Shown: positions 28,323 through 39,933 of the stretch, piece by piece
Layout of the letters: the number at the start of each line of letters is the position of its first letter
Position numbering within the stretch: position 1 is the first letter of the stretch
Assembly (NCBI GenBank): GCA_022266195.1
Contig: WHVY01000002.1
Coordinates: 7,827,001 to 7,891,000 of the forward strand
Direction of reading: 5' to 3'
Source: Tetranychus cinnabarinus
Lineage: Eukaryota; Arthropoda; Arachnida; Trombidiformes; Tetranychidae
Length of the DNA: 64,000 nt
The notes under the pieces: model-generated
What the model was told of the DNA's origin: nothing
Database searches by the model: none
The model's input: the letters and a program-made list of their open reading frames with translations, nothing else
Position numbers and translations under genes: made by a program

Positions 28323-29910
28323 TTAATTCAAAATAATTCTGCATTCATCAATTTTTCGAGCTTTAGTCTGTTTTTTCTTGTTATCAATAAAAGTGACAAT
28401 AAAGTAATGTTTTTCAGTTAATTTTGGAAATAATGAAGCAGTTTTGTTATCAATTTCAAGAACTGTCCATTGTCCTGCAATCCAAAACTCTGTAGGCAAT
28501 GGAATGACTAATAAAAGGAGATATTTCATGGTTCTGATGAATTTTTCCATTTCTGCCATTAATTTCGGATAATCCGTTTCCTCTAGAAAAGCTGGACAAC
28601 TAATTTTCGGGCATCTTTGTGTAAACTCTCTGTAACTTATAACATCTACTTCGATACCTCTGTTTAGATCATTGCAGACAGATTTACAAAATGGTTTGTC
28701 TGGACTGTATCGGAAAAATTCAACATATTCCTTGACTTGTTCCATGGGCAGTTTGTGAGGGTAGAAATCAACTGAAAGAGGATCAACTCTGATAGATTTA
28801 ATAATGTTTGATGTAACATTATCAATATCCTTCTCTATCAATGTCAACATGACGACGTCTGTCTTATCAAATGATGATTTCGATAAACCATAACAGCTTT
28901 CCAGTTCCATGCTCATTTTCTTGGTTAATTCGGTATTTTCACGATACAAACTTGCTTCACTTGGAAAAGTGCGAATCACCACATCCTCTTCCAAAAGTTT
29001 TGAGCCAATTCTACTTGGATATCTATAGTAAGTAGCATTGCTTATGAAGCATCGCGGGGGATCGACCGCTAGATGGGAACAATTTTTACATCTTTTATTG
29101 TTTAAATGTGAAATGGGAGCACAAGAGTAACATTTAGCTACCTGAGTGTGGTGATTATTACCATAAAGATATTGATAAGATCAAGATAAAGATTAAAATG
29201 GGCAATGATGTGAAAATGTATCATATTTATCAAAATTTTCATCGTCATAATCACCACAATGAGTTCAATGTTACTCTTTTGTCCCATAAGGAGGATGTCA
29301 AAATGAATTGAGAAAATTGCCCAAACTCAGACCACTTTCTTAATTTACTAAATTCTAACTTCCAATCATGAAGTTTTTGCATTCCTCTATCCTCAAATCT
29401 CTTGAACGGTAACTTTGACCGAGAAATGATTTATACAGCTTAGAAAATTAAGTTTCGCCCATCAAGCTTCAATGATACGCATCTAAATCGATAAGATTAG
29501 TTTTAATCAAAATCTCCATTGATTTTACAATTGATTTACTAGTCTTATCAATCCAGATGCGTATCTTTAAATGTTGATGGGCGAAACTTAATTTTCTAAG
29601 CTGTATTATTGAAATCAGCAAACAAAAAATACATAATAAAAAATTATTGTAAAAGTGATCGGAAAATAGGAAACTTTTGACATCCTCCTTTCACATTGAT
29701 AACATTTACTTATTTTTCAAACTTGTTCATTAGGTTCAAGGTATAAGATTATTTGGATGGAATATTTAAATATCAGATAGACTTACCATGAAATAGTCTA
29801 ATGAAATTTCTAAATTTATTCTCATCAGAACCAGATTTTATCTCCTTTATGAGCATCAACGAAGAAAATGGAAACAATAGAGAAAAACAAAACAAAATTT
29901 GAAAATCCAT
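28323..29910 (-). CDS. Secreted protein A3 (family A)
   Basis: Two exons, 29910-29787 and 29068-28323, give 289 residues. The protein is nearly identical to A2; differences include GIEVDVISY for GFEVDDISY. The signal peptide, Cys pairs and the FDKTDVV, SVDFYPHKL and SLFPKLTE motifs are all conserved. The intron (29069-29786) contains a 168-bp MITE that A2 lacks. Divergent from B3. Function is unknown. Confidence 0.8.
29436..29603. mobile_element. MITE 2, inside the A3 intron
   Basis: A 168-bp element with long inverted repeats beginning CAGCTTAGAAAATTAAGTTT and flanked by TA (29434-29435, 29604-29605). The A2 intron has the empty site TTTATATTATTG at about 19707, which proves insertion after the block duplication. 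Confidence 0.88.
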
Positions 29911-30236
29911 TGAATTTGGTTGAATTAGGAATTGAATATCATCTGAATGGACAACTAATGCTCACTAGCTGGCAACTAATGTATTTAAAATGAAAATTTA
30001 GAATTTTATTTCCGACACTTCCTTGTTTTTGCATCAAATTTTTCAATGGACTTAAATAACCGGTCAAGTTACTTGTAACTTATCACCAGATCCTCTCGAT
30101 TATCAGATTATTTCCCAAAAACCATTTTGGCTAAAATATGGAGACTTTTGTGTGTTGGCATTTTATCCCGAACTGGGCTCAATAAATTCAAATTGTATTT
30201 TGTTTCAAACTCTGTAACTTCAAATCCTAACTGCCA
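29911..30236. promoter_or_regulatory. Bidirectional promoter of A3/B3
   Basis: The 326-base spacer carries the conserved ACCGGTCAAGTTAC...GTAACTT block at about 30056-30082. Compared with pair 2 the A-proximal half has diverged more than the B-proximal half. Confidence 0.6.
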
Positions 30237-30977
30237 ATGGCTTCAAAATTTTGTTTTATTCAATTTATCGTTTTGTCTTTGATTCATTTAATATCGAGTC
30301 AATGTGAAAATATAATGGATGAACCTGCTACAGCTTATGTTAATTATTATATGAATATCAAAACCAGTGTTGACTTACAATCTATGAATCGTGAAGACAC
30401 AGTGAAAGACCAACCATGGGGACTATGGAGGAATGATAGTATCCTTCGTCATCGATACTGTGAATTGTGCAAAGTGCGATTCGATTCCAATGACAATATT
30501 TATCTCTATTTATTCAAGAATGAAACAAGCACTTTGCATGGACCAATAAGGATCGATTCGAAACACATTGATCTAGACATGAAATTCAATCTAACCAAAG
30601 AGGCCAGAGATAAGTACTCAGACAAGGAGTTTCAACTCAACCTTATAAGAGCTGCTCGTTGTATTTTGATGAATGGGGCTTATAAACTCTCTGAGGAAGG
30701 CTCTTTAATACCGCAATTGGCTATAAATCTTGAGCTGGATCCTGAAACTGCTTCACTTTTCCCGACAATCGAAAAAGATGATTACTTTATAATTAATATT
30801 GTAAATTTTGTCGATAGAATCTCAATTTACCCTGAGAAAACTACAAATTTAGAAGCCTCAAGTGAATTAGATGACGGAACATTTGTTCTGTACCCAGGTC
30901 CAATCAACTGGGTTGTGGCCTCCCATTTAATTTTAAATTATACAATTGTATCAACAACACACAACGAAGTTTATTAA
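30237..30977 (+). CDS. Secreted protein B3 (family B), stop codon remade by a transposon
   Basis: A single-exon gene of 246 residues, close to B2 in sequence. It has a signal peptide, PWGLWRNDS, CELCKVRFDSNDN, IRIDSKHIDLDMKF and LELDPETASLFPTIE. The mariner element entered the TA of the original TAA stop; the reading frame now reads TAT TAA, so the protein gains one tyrosine and stops at 30975-30977 inside the transposon end. The 3' UTR is therefore now the transposon, which may affect message ending. It is otherwise intact. Confidence 0.85.
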   Translation: MASKFCFIQFIVLSLIHLISSQCENIMDEPATAYVNYYMNIKTSVDLQSMNREDTVKDQPWGLWRNDSILRHRYCELCKVRFDSNDNIYLYLFKNETSTLHGPIRIDSKHIDLDMKFNLTKEARDKYSDKEFQLNLIRAARCILMNGAYKLSEEGSLIPQLAINLELDPETASLFPTIEKDDYFIINIVNFVDRISIYPEKTTNLEASSELDDGTFVLYPGPINWVVASHLILNYTIVSTTHNEVY

Positions 30978-32260
30978 GGTGTTCCAGTGAAAATGGTGGA
31001 ACTTCAAACCGTAATAGGGAGATGACCCCTTGACCTACGGCGGCCATCTTGGGCTTGTTTTGTAGGACAAAGATCACAGTTTAAGTTGATGTGTGTTACA
31101 TTAAGTTTAAAATCATGGATTCTAAACAAAAGTTTATTGATTCAATTTCGATCCAAACTCAGCGAGATATTGTGAAGTTTTTCTGGTTACAGAATTGTTC
31201 AGCGTCAGTTATCCATAAAAACCTTGTGAAAAGTTTAGGACCAAAGGCCTTAACCCAACGCACAGTGGAAAATTGGATAACAAAATTCAACAAAGGTGAA
31301 ACCGACACAAGTGAGCACAGAGGAGGCAGTCAAGCTAATGAGGAGTTGAGACAAGAGCGAGTGGATAAAATTAAAGATGTGATGGTGCATGAGAGACATT
31401 GGAGTATAAGGCCCTTAGCGAGCTACACTGAGATTCCACAAACCACCGTATACAGGATTTTGACCGATGTCCTCAAAATGACCAAGCGAGGTGACCGTTG
31501 GGTACCACATGAACTTTCACCAGGTCAAATGGAACACAGGGTGATGGCGTGTCGATTTAATCTGCAGATGCACAGAAAGACAAGAGAATTGATCCAACGT
31601 ACCATATCTATCGACGAAACATGGGTTTCACTCTATATGGAACCCGAAAAGGAGCAAGCTAAAGGTTGGTATTATCCTGATGAGCAACCAGAGGAAGTAC
31701 CTCGTCAAAACATTCATGGTAACAAAAGAATGCTTATTATGGGCATGGATTATAATGGAATAGCATTCTTCGAGCTGCTGCCAGAAAAAACTACCGTAGA
31801 TGGACAAACTTACAAAGGCTTTCTGGAGCGACATGTACGCCATTGGTTGGGCACAAGAGCTTCAAAACACTTATGGCTACTACACGACAACGCCAGACCT
31901 CATAAACATCAAGTTGTTCGGGAGTGGTTGGAAAGACATGAAATCAGCCTTTGGCATCACCCACCCTACAGCCCTGATATAAGCCCACTGGACTTTGGTT
32001 GTTTCGGAATTTTAAAAAGGAGGTTAAAAGGTATTCGTCACAGCAATTGGCACGAATTTGAGAGTTGTCTAAAGCGAGTTGTGCAGGAGCTCAATCAAAG
32101 TGGTTCTATGGACGCTATAAGAAGGTTACCCGAGAGATGGCAGCGGGTCATCAATTCCGAGGGTCATTATATTGATCATATGTAGTATCAACCTTATAGT
32201 TGAAAAAATAACTGAAATAAAGAAATTTGAAGTTCCACCATTTTCACTGGAACACCCTAA
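30974..32260 (+). mobile_element. Mariner-family transposon, apparently complete
   Basis: The element is 1287 bp with near-perfect 34-35 bp terminal inverted repeats (TTARGGTGTTCCAGTGAAAA...) and a TA target duplication (30972-30973, 32261-32262). Removing it restores exactly the sequence seen at B2. It encodes one transposase. Confidence 0.95.
31115..32185 (+). CDS. Mariner transposase (DD34D)
   Basis: A 356-residue cut-and-paste transposase. I chose the ATG at 31115 (MDSKQKFID) because the eight codons before it have no family resemblance. The N-terminal half holds helix-turn-helix DNA-binding regions (QRTVENWITKF, IPQTTVYRIL) and the mariner signature WVPHEL. The catalytic aspartates are in SIDETWV (31613-31615), LLHDNARPH (31886-31888) and SPLDFG (31991-31993), with 34 residues between the last two, as in mariner. 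The YSPDI segment is also typical. There are no stops or frameshifts and the repeats are intact, so it could be active or recently active. Confidence 0.95.
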   Translation: MDSKQKFIDSISIQTQRDIVKFFWLQNCSASVIHKNLVKSLGPKALTQRTVENWITKFNKGETDTSEHRGGSQANEELRQERVDKIKDVMVHERHWSIRPLASYTEIPQTTVYRILTDVLKMTKRGDRWVPHELSPGQMEHRVMACRFNLQMHRKTRELIQRTISIDETWVSLYMEPEKEQAKGWYYPDEQPEEVPRQNIHGNKRMLIMGMDYNGIAFFELLPEKTTVDGQTYKGFLERHVRHWLGTRASKHLWLLHDNARPHKHQVVREWLERHEISLWHHPPYSPDISPLDFGCFGILKRRLKGIRHSNWHEFESCLKRVVQELNQSGSMDAIRRLPERWQRVINSEGHYIDHM

Positions 32261-32899
32261 TAAAATAAAATTAAAATTCGGTTAGCTACATTAAAGATAG
32301 TTCTAATAGTTCAATATACCTACTAATTTTATGTAAAACAGATTAGCTCGATTTTTATCGAGATCGATCCGTATCGATCCTAAAAAACAGCGATCTTCTC
32401 AGGTCTAATCAATATTCAATTAGTTAAATAATTCTGACAGATCAGAATACCTTATGATAAAGAGCTCTCTCCGGTCTCATAAGACAATGTTTATGGAATG
32501 AATAAAATCTTCGAAGAAGCCAATCCGTTATTAAACACGACGTTATAAAAATCACGCGTAAAATTATACTGCTATAATTATTGGTAAAAAGAAGAGGATA
32601 AAACTTAGAAGAGTTGCTGAAAGCTTTATAATTTAAATTTTTAATCAAGCATTCTTTTCAGCTCACGTCAAATCTGATTATGAAAATTTTTATGGCGTTT
32701 TAGAGAGCGTAGTTACCAAGACTATCAAAAGAGCGATACTAGTATGTCACTCATATGGGTTGGTTCCATATTTACATATCGAGCCATTTTATCAGGGGAT
32801 AATTTAAACAAGTGGCACCATTCATATAAAGTTTACAACACAGGACAAAGAAAATTCACTTCTTTGTTCATCTTCTCCATCGATATTCCGAAGAAATAT
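32261..32899. other. Spacer between mariner and the 12.1-kb retroelement
   Basis: The first about 90 bases match the B2 3' flank. The rest shows no supported gene; short open frames here have no coding character. Confidence 0.4.
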
Positions 32900-33419
32900 T
32901 GTAAGGATTAAGAAATTTTACTATTTCCAAGAATTGGTACCTCTAAATTTGAATATAAAATAAATTTTGATCATAAAATAGTTCCCAGAATCGGGATTAA
33001 AAGTTTACCAAGAATAAAAAAATAAGATGCAAATTTCGAGTAAAAATAAGAAAAGAAGGTCATAAAAATGTCAGACCAATGTATGAAGTAACTACAATTT
33101 ATGTGAGAAAGAAACTTGAGAAACGAAAGGTCACGTAGACTAGGTCAGGCCAAAAAGAGGTCAGACCAAGAGATATAAAAAGAAAAGAGGAAAGAAAAGA
33201 AGTCAGTCTCTAATGGTACAGTTTGGACTCATCATAAGTGAAAGTAAACATTTTTGTATCTTAAGTTCATCAAAGTAAATTAATAAAAATTGAGTTGTGA
33301 ATTAAAGTTACTTCTTATTTAATTTTTCAATAAGGTCTGACAGTAATGTCATTATGTTTAACTATTTCTCTTTCTCTTTACCATCTCATCATTTATCCTC
33401 ACCAATTTCCCACCTTACA
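32900..33419 (+). repeat. 5' LTR of the errantivirus-like element
   Basis: 520 bp, matching 44514-45033 apart from two bases seen (TGTAAGG versus TGTGAGG; AGACTAGG versus AGACCAGG). It contains three copies of the octamer GGTCTGAC or its complement (33070, 33160, 33334). TATATAAAAAG-like and AATAAA-like runs are present. Confidence 0.93.
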
Positions 33420-33423
33420 ATTG

Positions 33424-33440
33424 TGGAGGTTCCACCGAGA
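33424..33440 (+). promoter_or_regulatory. Primer-binding site, tRNA-Gln type
   Basis: TGGAGGTTCCACCGAGA starts four bases after the LTR. It is the complement of the conserved tRNA-Gln 3' end (TCTCGGTGGAACCT plus CCA). This identification is from established knowledge of tRNA-Gln; no local tRNA gene is present. Confidence 0.8.
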
Positions 33441-33994
33441 GGTCTTTAAGGCCTCAACTCATCAGAACTCGAGCCAACTTTGGAACCAATTTGAACTCTT
33501 CTAAAATCAGTGAACTCTTTTGATTTTAAGTTTTGACTTTGAGACATTTTTGTGTCGTTTATCAACCAGTTTTCCTATTCCGGACTAATTCATCATTTTG
33601 AACTAAAAAAAACTATCATCAACCAACAGAAACAATTGTGTATTCTTTTGTTTATCATCATATCTATGTAATTGATGCTCAACCGATTCTTTGTAACTAT
33701 TTTAACCTGATTTCAACTCCTATCATCATAATCATCAACTTATTATAAATCATCTTTATAAACTCTTTATCATCACCTCTTCTCGCCTGTATTAACCAGT
33801 AAACTTTGCCAATTTGTTTTTGGATAATCTTACATTCATCAACAATCATTTATCCGCACTCATCATTATACCAACCATTTCAATGGTCAAATTTTGCTAA
33901 CCCAAAGGTAAGCTAGGTCTGACAACCTCTTTTTTTCACGCATGTTTACCTTAATTTTATCCTTTGATTAATTGTAACTGCTAATTATAAGTAA

Positions 33995-36335
33995 ATGCCA
34001 GATTCGGCAACTTCATCCGATATTCCTGATCAACTTTCTGAAAGTCCCCTTGAAAGACTTTGTGTTTTGACTCCCGAAGAATTGAAAGCCATGCGATCTG
34101 CCTTTCCAGTTCTCAGACCTCCGAAATCAACTCCTTTTGAATGGCAAATTTCAGCCCAGGTTATTAAAGGGGTATCTGCCACCAAAAATCGACCTTGTTT
34201 GATTTTGAAATTAATTTGATATAATGATAGGATGGTTAAAAAACACTGTTAACTTTTGTCAAAAGTCTTTTAGGATGACGCGTTCGGCCACAATCGCGCT
34301 TCAAAGTTGAAACAATTTTGGGCGATTTTTCGCAAACTAATCAAGCTAGAGTGCTGAAACTTAAATTACATATACACAGTAATGTATTCTAGCGATCTAC
34401 AGAAGGAAAAACTTCTAAAACGCCTTGATCACGTTTTATCGCCATTAAGTCGTTTAACTTCGAATGAGTGTCAGATGGCCAGTTCGTGTTCAAAATTGAT
34501 TTCGATTGGATCAACATCATTCTTTTAGCATAAACAAAAAATGTACAGTGGCTTTTTACGATATCACATTTAATTCGTCTGTTTTTAAGAGTGGCCTCTT
34601 TCTGATCGGTACCTAATAACTTTTCAACCAGTTGACATATTGACATGAGACTTCCACCAATGGGCTTATAATTCACTGACAGTTACTGACTAGAAAGTTC
34701 AAGGCTATTCAAGGTCATTTTCAAAATTGATAATTTTCGGGAGGGCGCATAATTGACCATAATTTTTAAAATAATCTTTAACGCCCTTGTACTTAATATA
34801 TAATAATGACCAGTCAATTATAAGCCCATTGATGTCAGTTTCATATCAATATGTCAACTGGTTGAAAAGTTATTAGGTACCGATCAGAAAAAGGCCACTC
34901 TTAAAAACAGACGAATTAAATGTGATATCGTAAAAAGCCGCTGTACATTTTTTGTTTATGCTAAAAGAATGATGTTGATCCAATCGAAATCAATTTTGAA
35001 CACGAACTGGCCATCTGACACTCATTCGAAGTTAAACGACTTAATGGCGATAAAACGTGATCAAGGCGTTTTAGAAGTTTTTCCTTCTGTAGATCGCTAG
35101 AATACATTACTGTGTATATGTAATTTAAGTTTCAGCACTCTAGCTTGATTAGTTTGCGAAAAATCGCCCAAAATTGTTTCAACTTTGAAGCGCGATTGTG
35201 GCCGAACGCGTCATCCTAAAAGACTTTTGACAAAAGTTAACAGTGTTTTTTAACCCTCCTATCATTATATCAAATTAATTTCAAAATCAAACAAGGTCGA
35301 TTTTTGGTGGCAGATACCCCTTTCTTGACGATTTTTAATACATTTTCAAGTTCTTATGAGTGGACTGGTGAAGAAAAAGTTAAACGAGTCGTAAATTATT
35401 TAGAGGATTCTGCCAAAGCTTGGTATAAGCAGGAGGTTGAACCAAAAGTTCAAGAAAATAAAATAACCTGGCCTGATTTTGTAGAACAATTAAAAGATAC
35501 CTTTTTACCATCAAAATATGAAGATTTTATCATTGAACAATTGAATGATCGAAAACAGAAAAATAGTGAACCGGTTACAAAATTTATTATCGATGTAAAA
35601 GATCTCTGTTTAAGACTAAATCCAAATATGGAAGAATCCGAGATTATTCGGTATCTTTTTAGAGGAGTAAAACCAAGTTTGAAATCAGCTCTCTATGCTG
35701 CTAAACCTACAACTGTTGCCGAATTTCGGGAAACTGCAAAAAATTTAGAAAAGGGAAATCAGGCAAGTTCTAGTGATGATGAACTTTCGAAATTAAAAGA
35801 AATGGTAAATGAATTATATGATGGACATAGAAATAGAACTAGATACCGTGAACCTAGAGTATATCAGACCGCAATGCTACAAAATACTAGAACACTTGAT
35901 AACCGCCCCGTCTGTTATTATTGTAAAAAACCTGGACATGTCCAGCTCAATTGCCGTAAAAAGCAATATGATGAACGAAATAATCAAACTAATCGACAAA
36001 ACTATAATCAGTCCCGAAATCTGACTCGGCCAAATTATCCCAATGATCAGTCTTATCATAGGTCTGACCAGATTCGAAACCAACAATATGTCAGGTCTGA
36101 CAATACTTACGGTCAACGGTATAAGCGATCTGATAACTTTGCCATTCAGCCTTATCACAGGTCTGATAGCCATCCCAATCAGCCTTACCATAGGTCTGAT
36201 AACTATGCCATTCAACCTTATAATAGGTCTGATAACTATGCTATACAACCTTATCCCAGGTCTGACAACCATCCTAATCAGGCTTACTCTAGGTCTGACA
36301 ATCAATACAATTCAGCTCCAAACAGTTTACTCTAG
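33995..36335 (+). pseudogene. Gag gene, split by a fold-back insertion
   Basis: The left part (from ATG 33995 to about 34165) encodes an acidic N-terminus. The right part (about 35324-36335) encodes the capsid-like segment (TGEEKVKRVVNYLEDSAKAWY), a CCHC zinc knuckle (CYYCKKPGHVQLNC) and a C-terminal array of RSD-containing repeats. Between them lies the 1158-bp palindrome. The pol frame begins in +1 relative to gag and overlaps it from about 36043. The gene as found cannot make an intact Gag. Confidence 0.85.
34166..35323. repeat. Fold-back element (large inverted repeat) inside gag
   Basis: Two arms of about 513 bp (34166-34679 and 34811-35323) are inverted, near-identical copies around a 130-bp spacer. 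The arms run outward into gag-like sequence (AAAGGGGTATCTGCCACC and its complement). No direct target duplication is visible. No transposase is encoded. It may be a fold-back/Foldback-type MITE or an inverted duplication made by template switching. Confidence 0.9.
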
Positions 36336-38857
36336 ATCTTATTTTAACCCAATGTCTAACTCACGATTAAACTCTGAATTAAATTTACCCTCCAATACTC
36401 AACCAAAACATACATTTAACCCACAATCCTCTCAACCTCAACTTCAGTCCCAAATCCCGTCAGACCAAGCTACCAATCCTCAAGTTCATTGCTTATCGCC
36501 GGATAAGAATTATATTATCACTACAGCTTGGGTTAATGATCAGAAGGTGGAATGCTTCATCGATACTGGATCTGCTTTTTCGATTATTCGCATTTCAGTC
36601 CTAAAGAATCCTCAGACCATCCAACGATACGAAGGTCCAATGATAAAATCAGCGACTGGTCATTTTCTCGAGATACTGGGAAAAACCCGATGTTTAATTA
36701 AAGTAACCGGAGTTGCTCAGTCAATATGGACTAATCTTATTGTAGCAAGCGACAACTTTTCGTACCCTTTATTATTAGGGAACAATTACAATCGGATGGC
36801 CGATATTCAATTGGACTGGCAAAATATGACAATCAGACCCCAGACCAACCAAATGGAAACAGATAAGTCTGATTCTTTTTCAATTGATCAATCTGAATTT
36901 AATCAAGTAAATCTGTTTGGTTTACATTATGATAATGGAGAAGGATTAGTCCCTCTTGATTTTTCTATTATCGACAGTGATGAAAATCAACGATGCCTTG
37001 CTTTGACCTTTGATTCGTACGAAAACGTTAACATTGTATCTCTTAATGAGCAATCCAATACCCCGAAATTAATCAATCGACAATGTAATCAACGTTTTTA
37101 TTATTGTAATATGATGAGTCCAACAATTGATTATTACATTGGGTCTGACAGTCTCGAAAGAGACATGCGCGAAAGAGAGATGTGCGAAAATGCAACTTAC
37201 GATATGCATGGGTCTGACATTAATGAAAATGAGTTGATCAGTCCCCTTGGGTCTGACATGGGTTTCATTCCTTCAAATGATGAAAAAGAAACTAAAGCCC
37301 CTGATTTGGGAGTCGAAGCCTCTATTGAGACATTGGAACTATCTCATTTAGAGAATGAACAAGTCATTAAGATTAAAAATATACTAAGAAAGTTTCTTCC
37401 TACTTTAGCCTTCAATAAGGACAACTTAGGTCATTGTACCTTATTTTACCACTCAATTGATACTGAAGGACACGCTGCTATTCGTTCTCACCCTTATCCA
37501 AGGTCAGAAATAGAACGTAAAGAAATAAATAAACAAATTGAAGAAATGATGAAAATAGGAGTTGTCAGACCATCTGCTTCTCCTTGGGCTAGTCCCATTG
37601 TATTGGTCAATAAGCCTGACGGTTCATAGAGATTGTGTGTTGACCTTAGAAAGGTCAATGCCATTACTAAAAAGGATGTTTATCCTTTGACCAACATAGA
37701 CATCATTCTATCTTCTTTAAGAGGTTGCTCTTATTTTACTACCATTGATCTTAACTCTGGTTATTGGCAAATTTCAGTCAATCCAGACGACTGTAAAAAG
37801 ACTGCTTTTGTAACTCAAGATGGGTTATATGAGTTTGTCCGTATGCCCTTTGGTCTGACTAACGCACCAGCCACTTTCCAACGGACAATGGATGTTGTAT
37901 TAGCTGGACTGAAGTATAACCAATGTCTTGTTTATTTGGATGATGTTGTTATTTTCGCTCAGTCCTTCGATGAATTATTAACTCGAACCGAAAATGTTTT
38001 ACAAGCATTACAAAATGCAGGTCTGACAATAAAAGTATCCAAATGTCATTGGGCTGTTCGAGAAATGCTCTTCTTAGGCCATGTTGTCAATGCTCAAGGC
38101 ATAAGGACTGACCCTAGAAAGATTGAAGATGTTAAAAATTTTCCAGCTCCAAAAGACATTACAGGGATTAGAAGTTTCATGGGCATGGCCGGCTATTATC
38201 GGAAGTTTATTCCTAAAGTTTCTGAAATTGCTGAACCTTTAACTCGGTTAACCAGAAAAATAGTTTCTTTCAATTGGACTGACGAACAAGATAGAGCTTT
38301 CAATAAAATAAAAGAACTTCTTTTACAAGATCCCGTGTTAGTCCATTTCAACCCGTCAGACCCAATTGAGGTTCATTGTGATGCCTCAGGAATCGGAGTC
38401 GGCGCAGTTCTAATGCATCGAATTGAAAAAGAAGAAAAACCAGTTTGGTATTTAAGTAGACTTTTACATCATGCTGAACTACGTTATTCTACCACTGAAA
38501 AAGAATGTTTAGCCATCGTTTTTGCATTGGAGAAGCTCAGACCTTTTATTTCAGGCCTTCATTTTACTGTTTATACTGATCATCGAGCCTTATGTTGGTT
38601 GAAAACAAAAGCTAAATTACCAGACAGACTTTTAAAATGGGCAATCCAACTCGAACAATATTCATTTGACATTGTTTATCGAACGGGTAAATCTAATGTA
38701 GTTGCTGACTATTTATCAAGAAATCCCGTCAGGCCAATGGGCCCATTCATGGAACCACTTGATAAATATAGCATAAATTTACTAACTATTGATCAAAGTA
38801 TTGCTCGAAAACAACGTTCAGACCCAACTTTTAATAAGATTATTTGCGCTTTAGAAT
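36043..38857 (+). pseudogene. Pol: protease, reverse transcriptase, RNase H (one in-frame stop)
   Basis: The open frame begins at 36043, overlapping gag in another frame; the gag stop is at 36333-36335. The aspartic protease motif is FIDTGSAFSII (near 36560). Reverse transcriptase covers about 37470-38200, with the FATFQRTMD-type region, active-site YLDDVVIF (near 37935) and KCHWAVREMLFLGH. RNase H follows (HCDASGIGVGAVLM near 38380 and DYLSRNP near 38710). A TAG at 37627-37629 falls where the family has Trp in KPDGSWR, probably a single TGG to TAG change. The frame continues at once after it, so readthrough is possible in principle. The reading ends at the nested insertion. Confidence 0.9.
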
Positions 38858-38862
38858 TGTGA

Positions 38863-39345
38863 AACTGGACAACTTTCAGTATTTACACCACTCAGCTACA
38901 TAATAGAAAGTTTGCCAAAATCACCGTTGCCGCTAAAGATCCAGAAAGTTTGAAGAAAGGAGAAAGTAGATTAAGAATAACTTTACGAGACGTAAAATCA
39001 CTTAAACCATTGCCACCAAATCATTGTACCATCTGTTTTGATGTGGGTCACAGAAGAGAAGACTGTCAGAGTTGTGCTGTATGCTGTTCACCACTACACT
39101 TGTCCTCAAATTGCAGATTCCTTGCAGATAAACTCATCCCTAAAGAGCCCAAGATACGAGTCACCGGTGAAGCTGTCACGAACAAGAAGAGCAGACACCG
39201 ACGACGAGATGAATATGCAAAAACTTGGTGGAGAGAAACTGGTAAATTTAATCCAGAGATCCTCAAAACTTTAGTCCCAATTGGTCCTGCTGACGATCTA
39301 AAGCAAACTGTTTCTGTTGTAACCGATGGCATAGACATCAAGTAG
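38863..39345 (+). pseudogene. Gag-like ORF with two CCHC-type zinc knuckles (5'-truncated)
   Basis: Open from 38863 with no credible start codon, giving about 160 residues. It shows CTICFDVGHRREDC followed by CAVCCSPLHLSSNC, two closely spaced zinc knuckles typical of nucleic-acid-binding nucleocapsids. A basic tail (KKSRHRRR) follows. It resembles the end of a Gag protein, but I cannot name the element family. Confidence 0.6.
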
Positions 39346-39456
39346 GGTTTCCCACAAATGGTATTCTCATCCTGATTCTTCGCAAGAGCCATTGGTATAC
39401 AAACCCTCTATTTCGCTGAAATACTCTCATCAGATCTACGCTACACTGAAGCATCG

Positions 39457-39933
39457 ATGAGTATTCATACCAGTCAGTTGAGATCCGACACGGCTGTCCC
39501 TTTCTCTGAAGCAAGAAGTCGATTAATAGAAATTATGAAATCCAGAAGAACAATCATTTGGGGCGATGCACAAGAATTAACAGAAAGACTCCACCTCGAA
39601 TTCACAGACCTCGTACAGTACGATATCGAACTAGTAAATCTTCAAGACTTATATGGAACAGCTCCATTGGAAACATTGATTCGATTCTTCATGCCTGACA
39701 CTGGTGGACTGCAACAGACAAGACCAGATAAACCTTACGATGGCAAAAATTATGAAAAGATAAGCCGGTACCTGTTAAAGCTATACCACAAGTATCATCA
39801 ACTCATAGGCCTTTATGGACAAATACCTTCTGGACCTGAAGCTCGTAACCTTTTGGTAGAAAATAAGGACATCAATTGGTGGATCAAGAACAGAGACTGT
39901 TCAGAAAAGCGTCAGGGAGATGTGAAACAATAA
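39457..39933 (+). CDS. Unknown ORF of the nested element
   Basis: 158 residues with no recognised family. It is rich in charged and aromatic residues and has no signal peptide or membrane segment. Its end overlaps the first 13 bases of the LTR-like right end, which suggests it is the C-terminal part of a longer element protein. It may be a displaced frame of the preceding ORF, separated by about 110 bases. Confidence 0.4.
   Translation: MSIHTSQLRSDTAVPFSEARSRLIEIMKSRRTIIWGDAQELTERLHLEFTDLVQYDIELVNLQDLYGTAPLETLIRFFMPDTGGLQQTRPDKPYDGKNYEKISRYLLKLYHKYHQLIGLYGQIPSGPEARNLLVENKDINWWIKNRDCSEKRQGDVKQ

Noticed and set aside
34389..34676. 95-codon minus ORF in the fold-back arm
   Set aside because: The same frame recurs in the other arm only because of the inverted repeat; no protein-family signal.
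36060..36300. Regularly spaced repeats that could suggest a CRISPR-like array
   Set aside because: Units are short, degenerate, in-frame coding repeats in a retroelement of a eukaryote.
35877..36305. Minus ORF opposite the RSD repeats
   Set aside because: Antisense shadow of the tandem coding repeats in gag.
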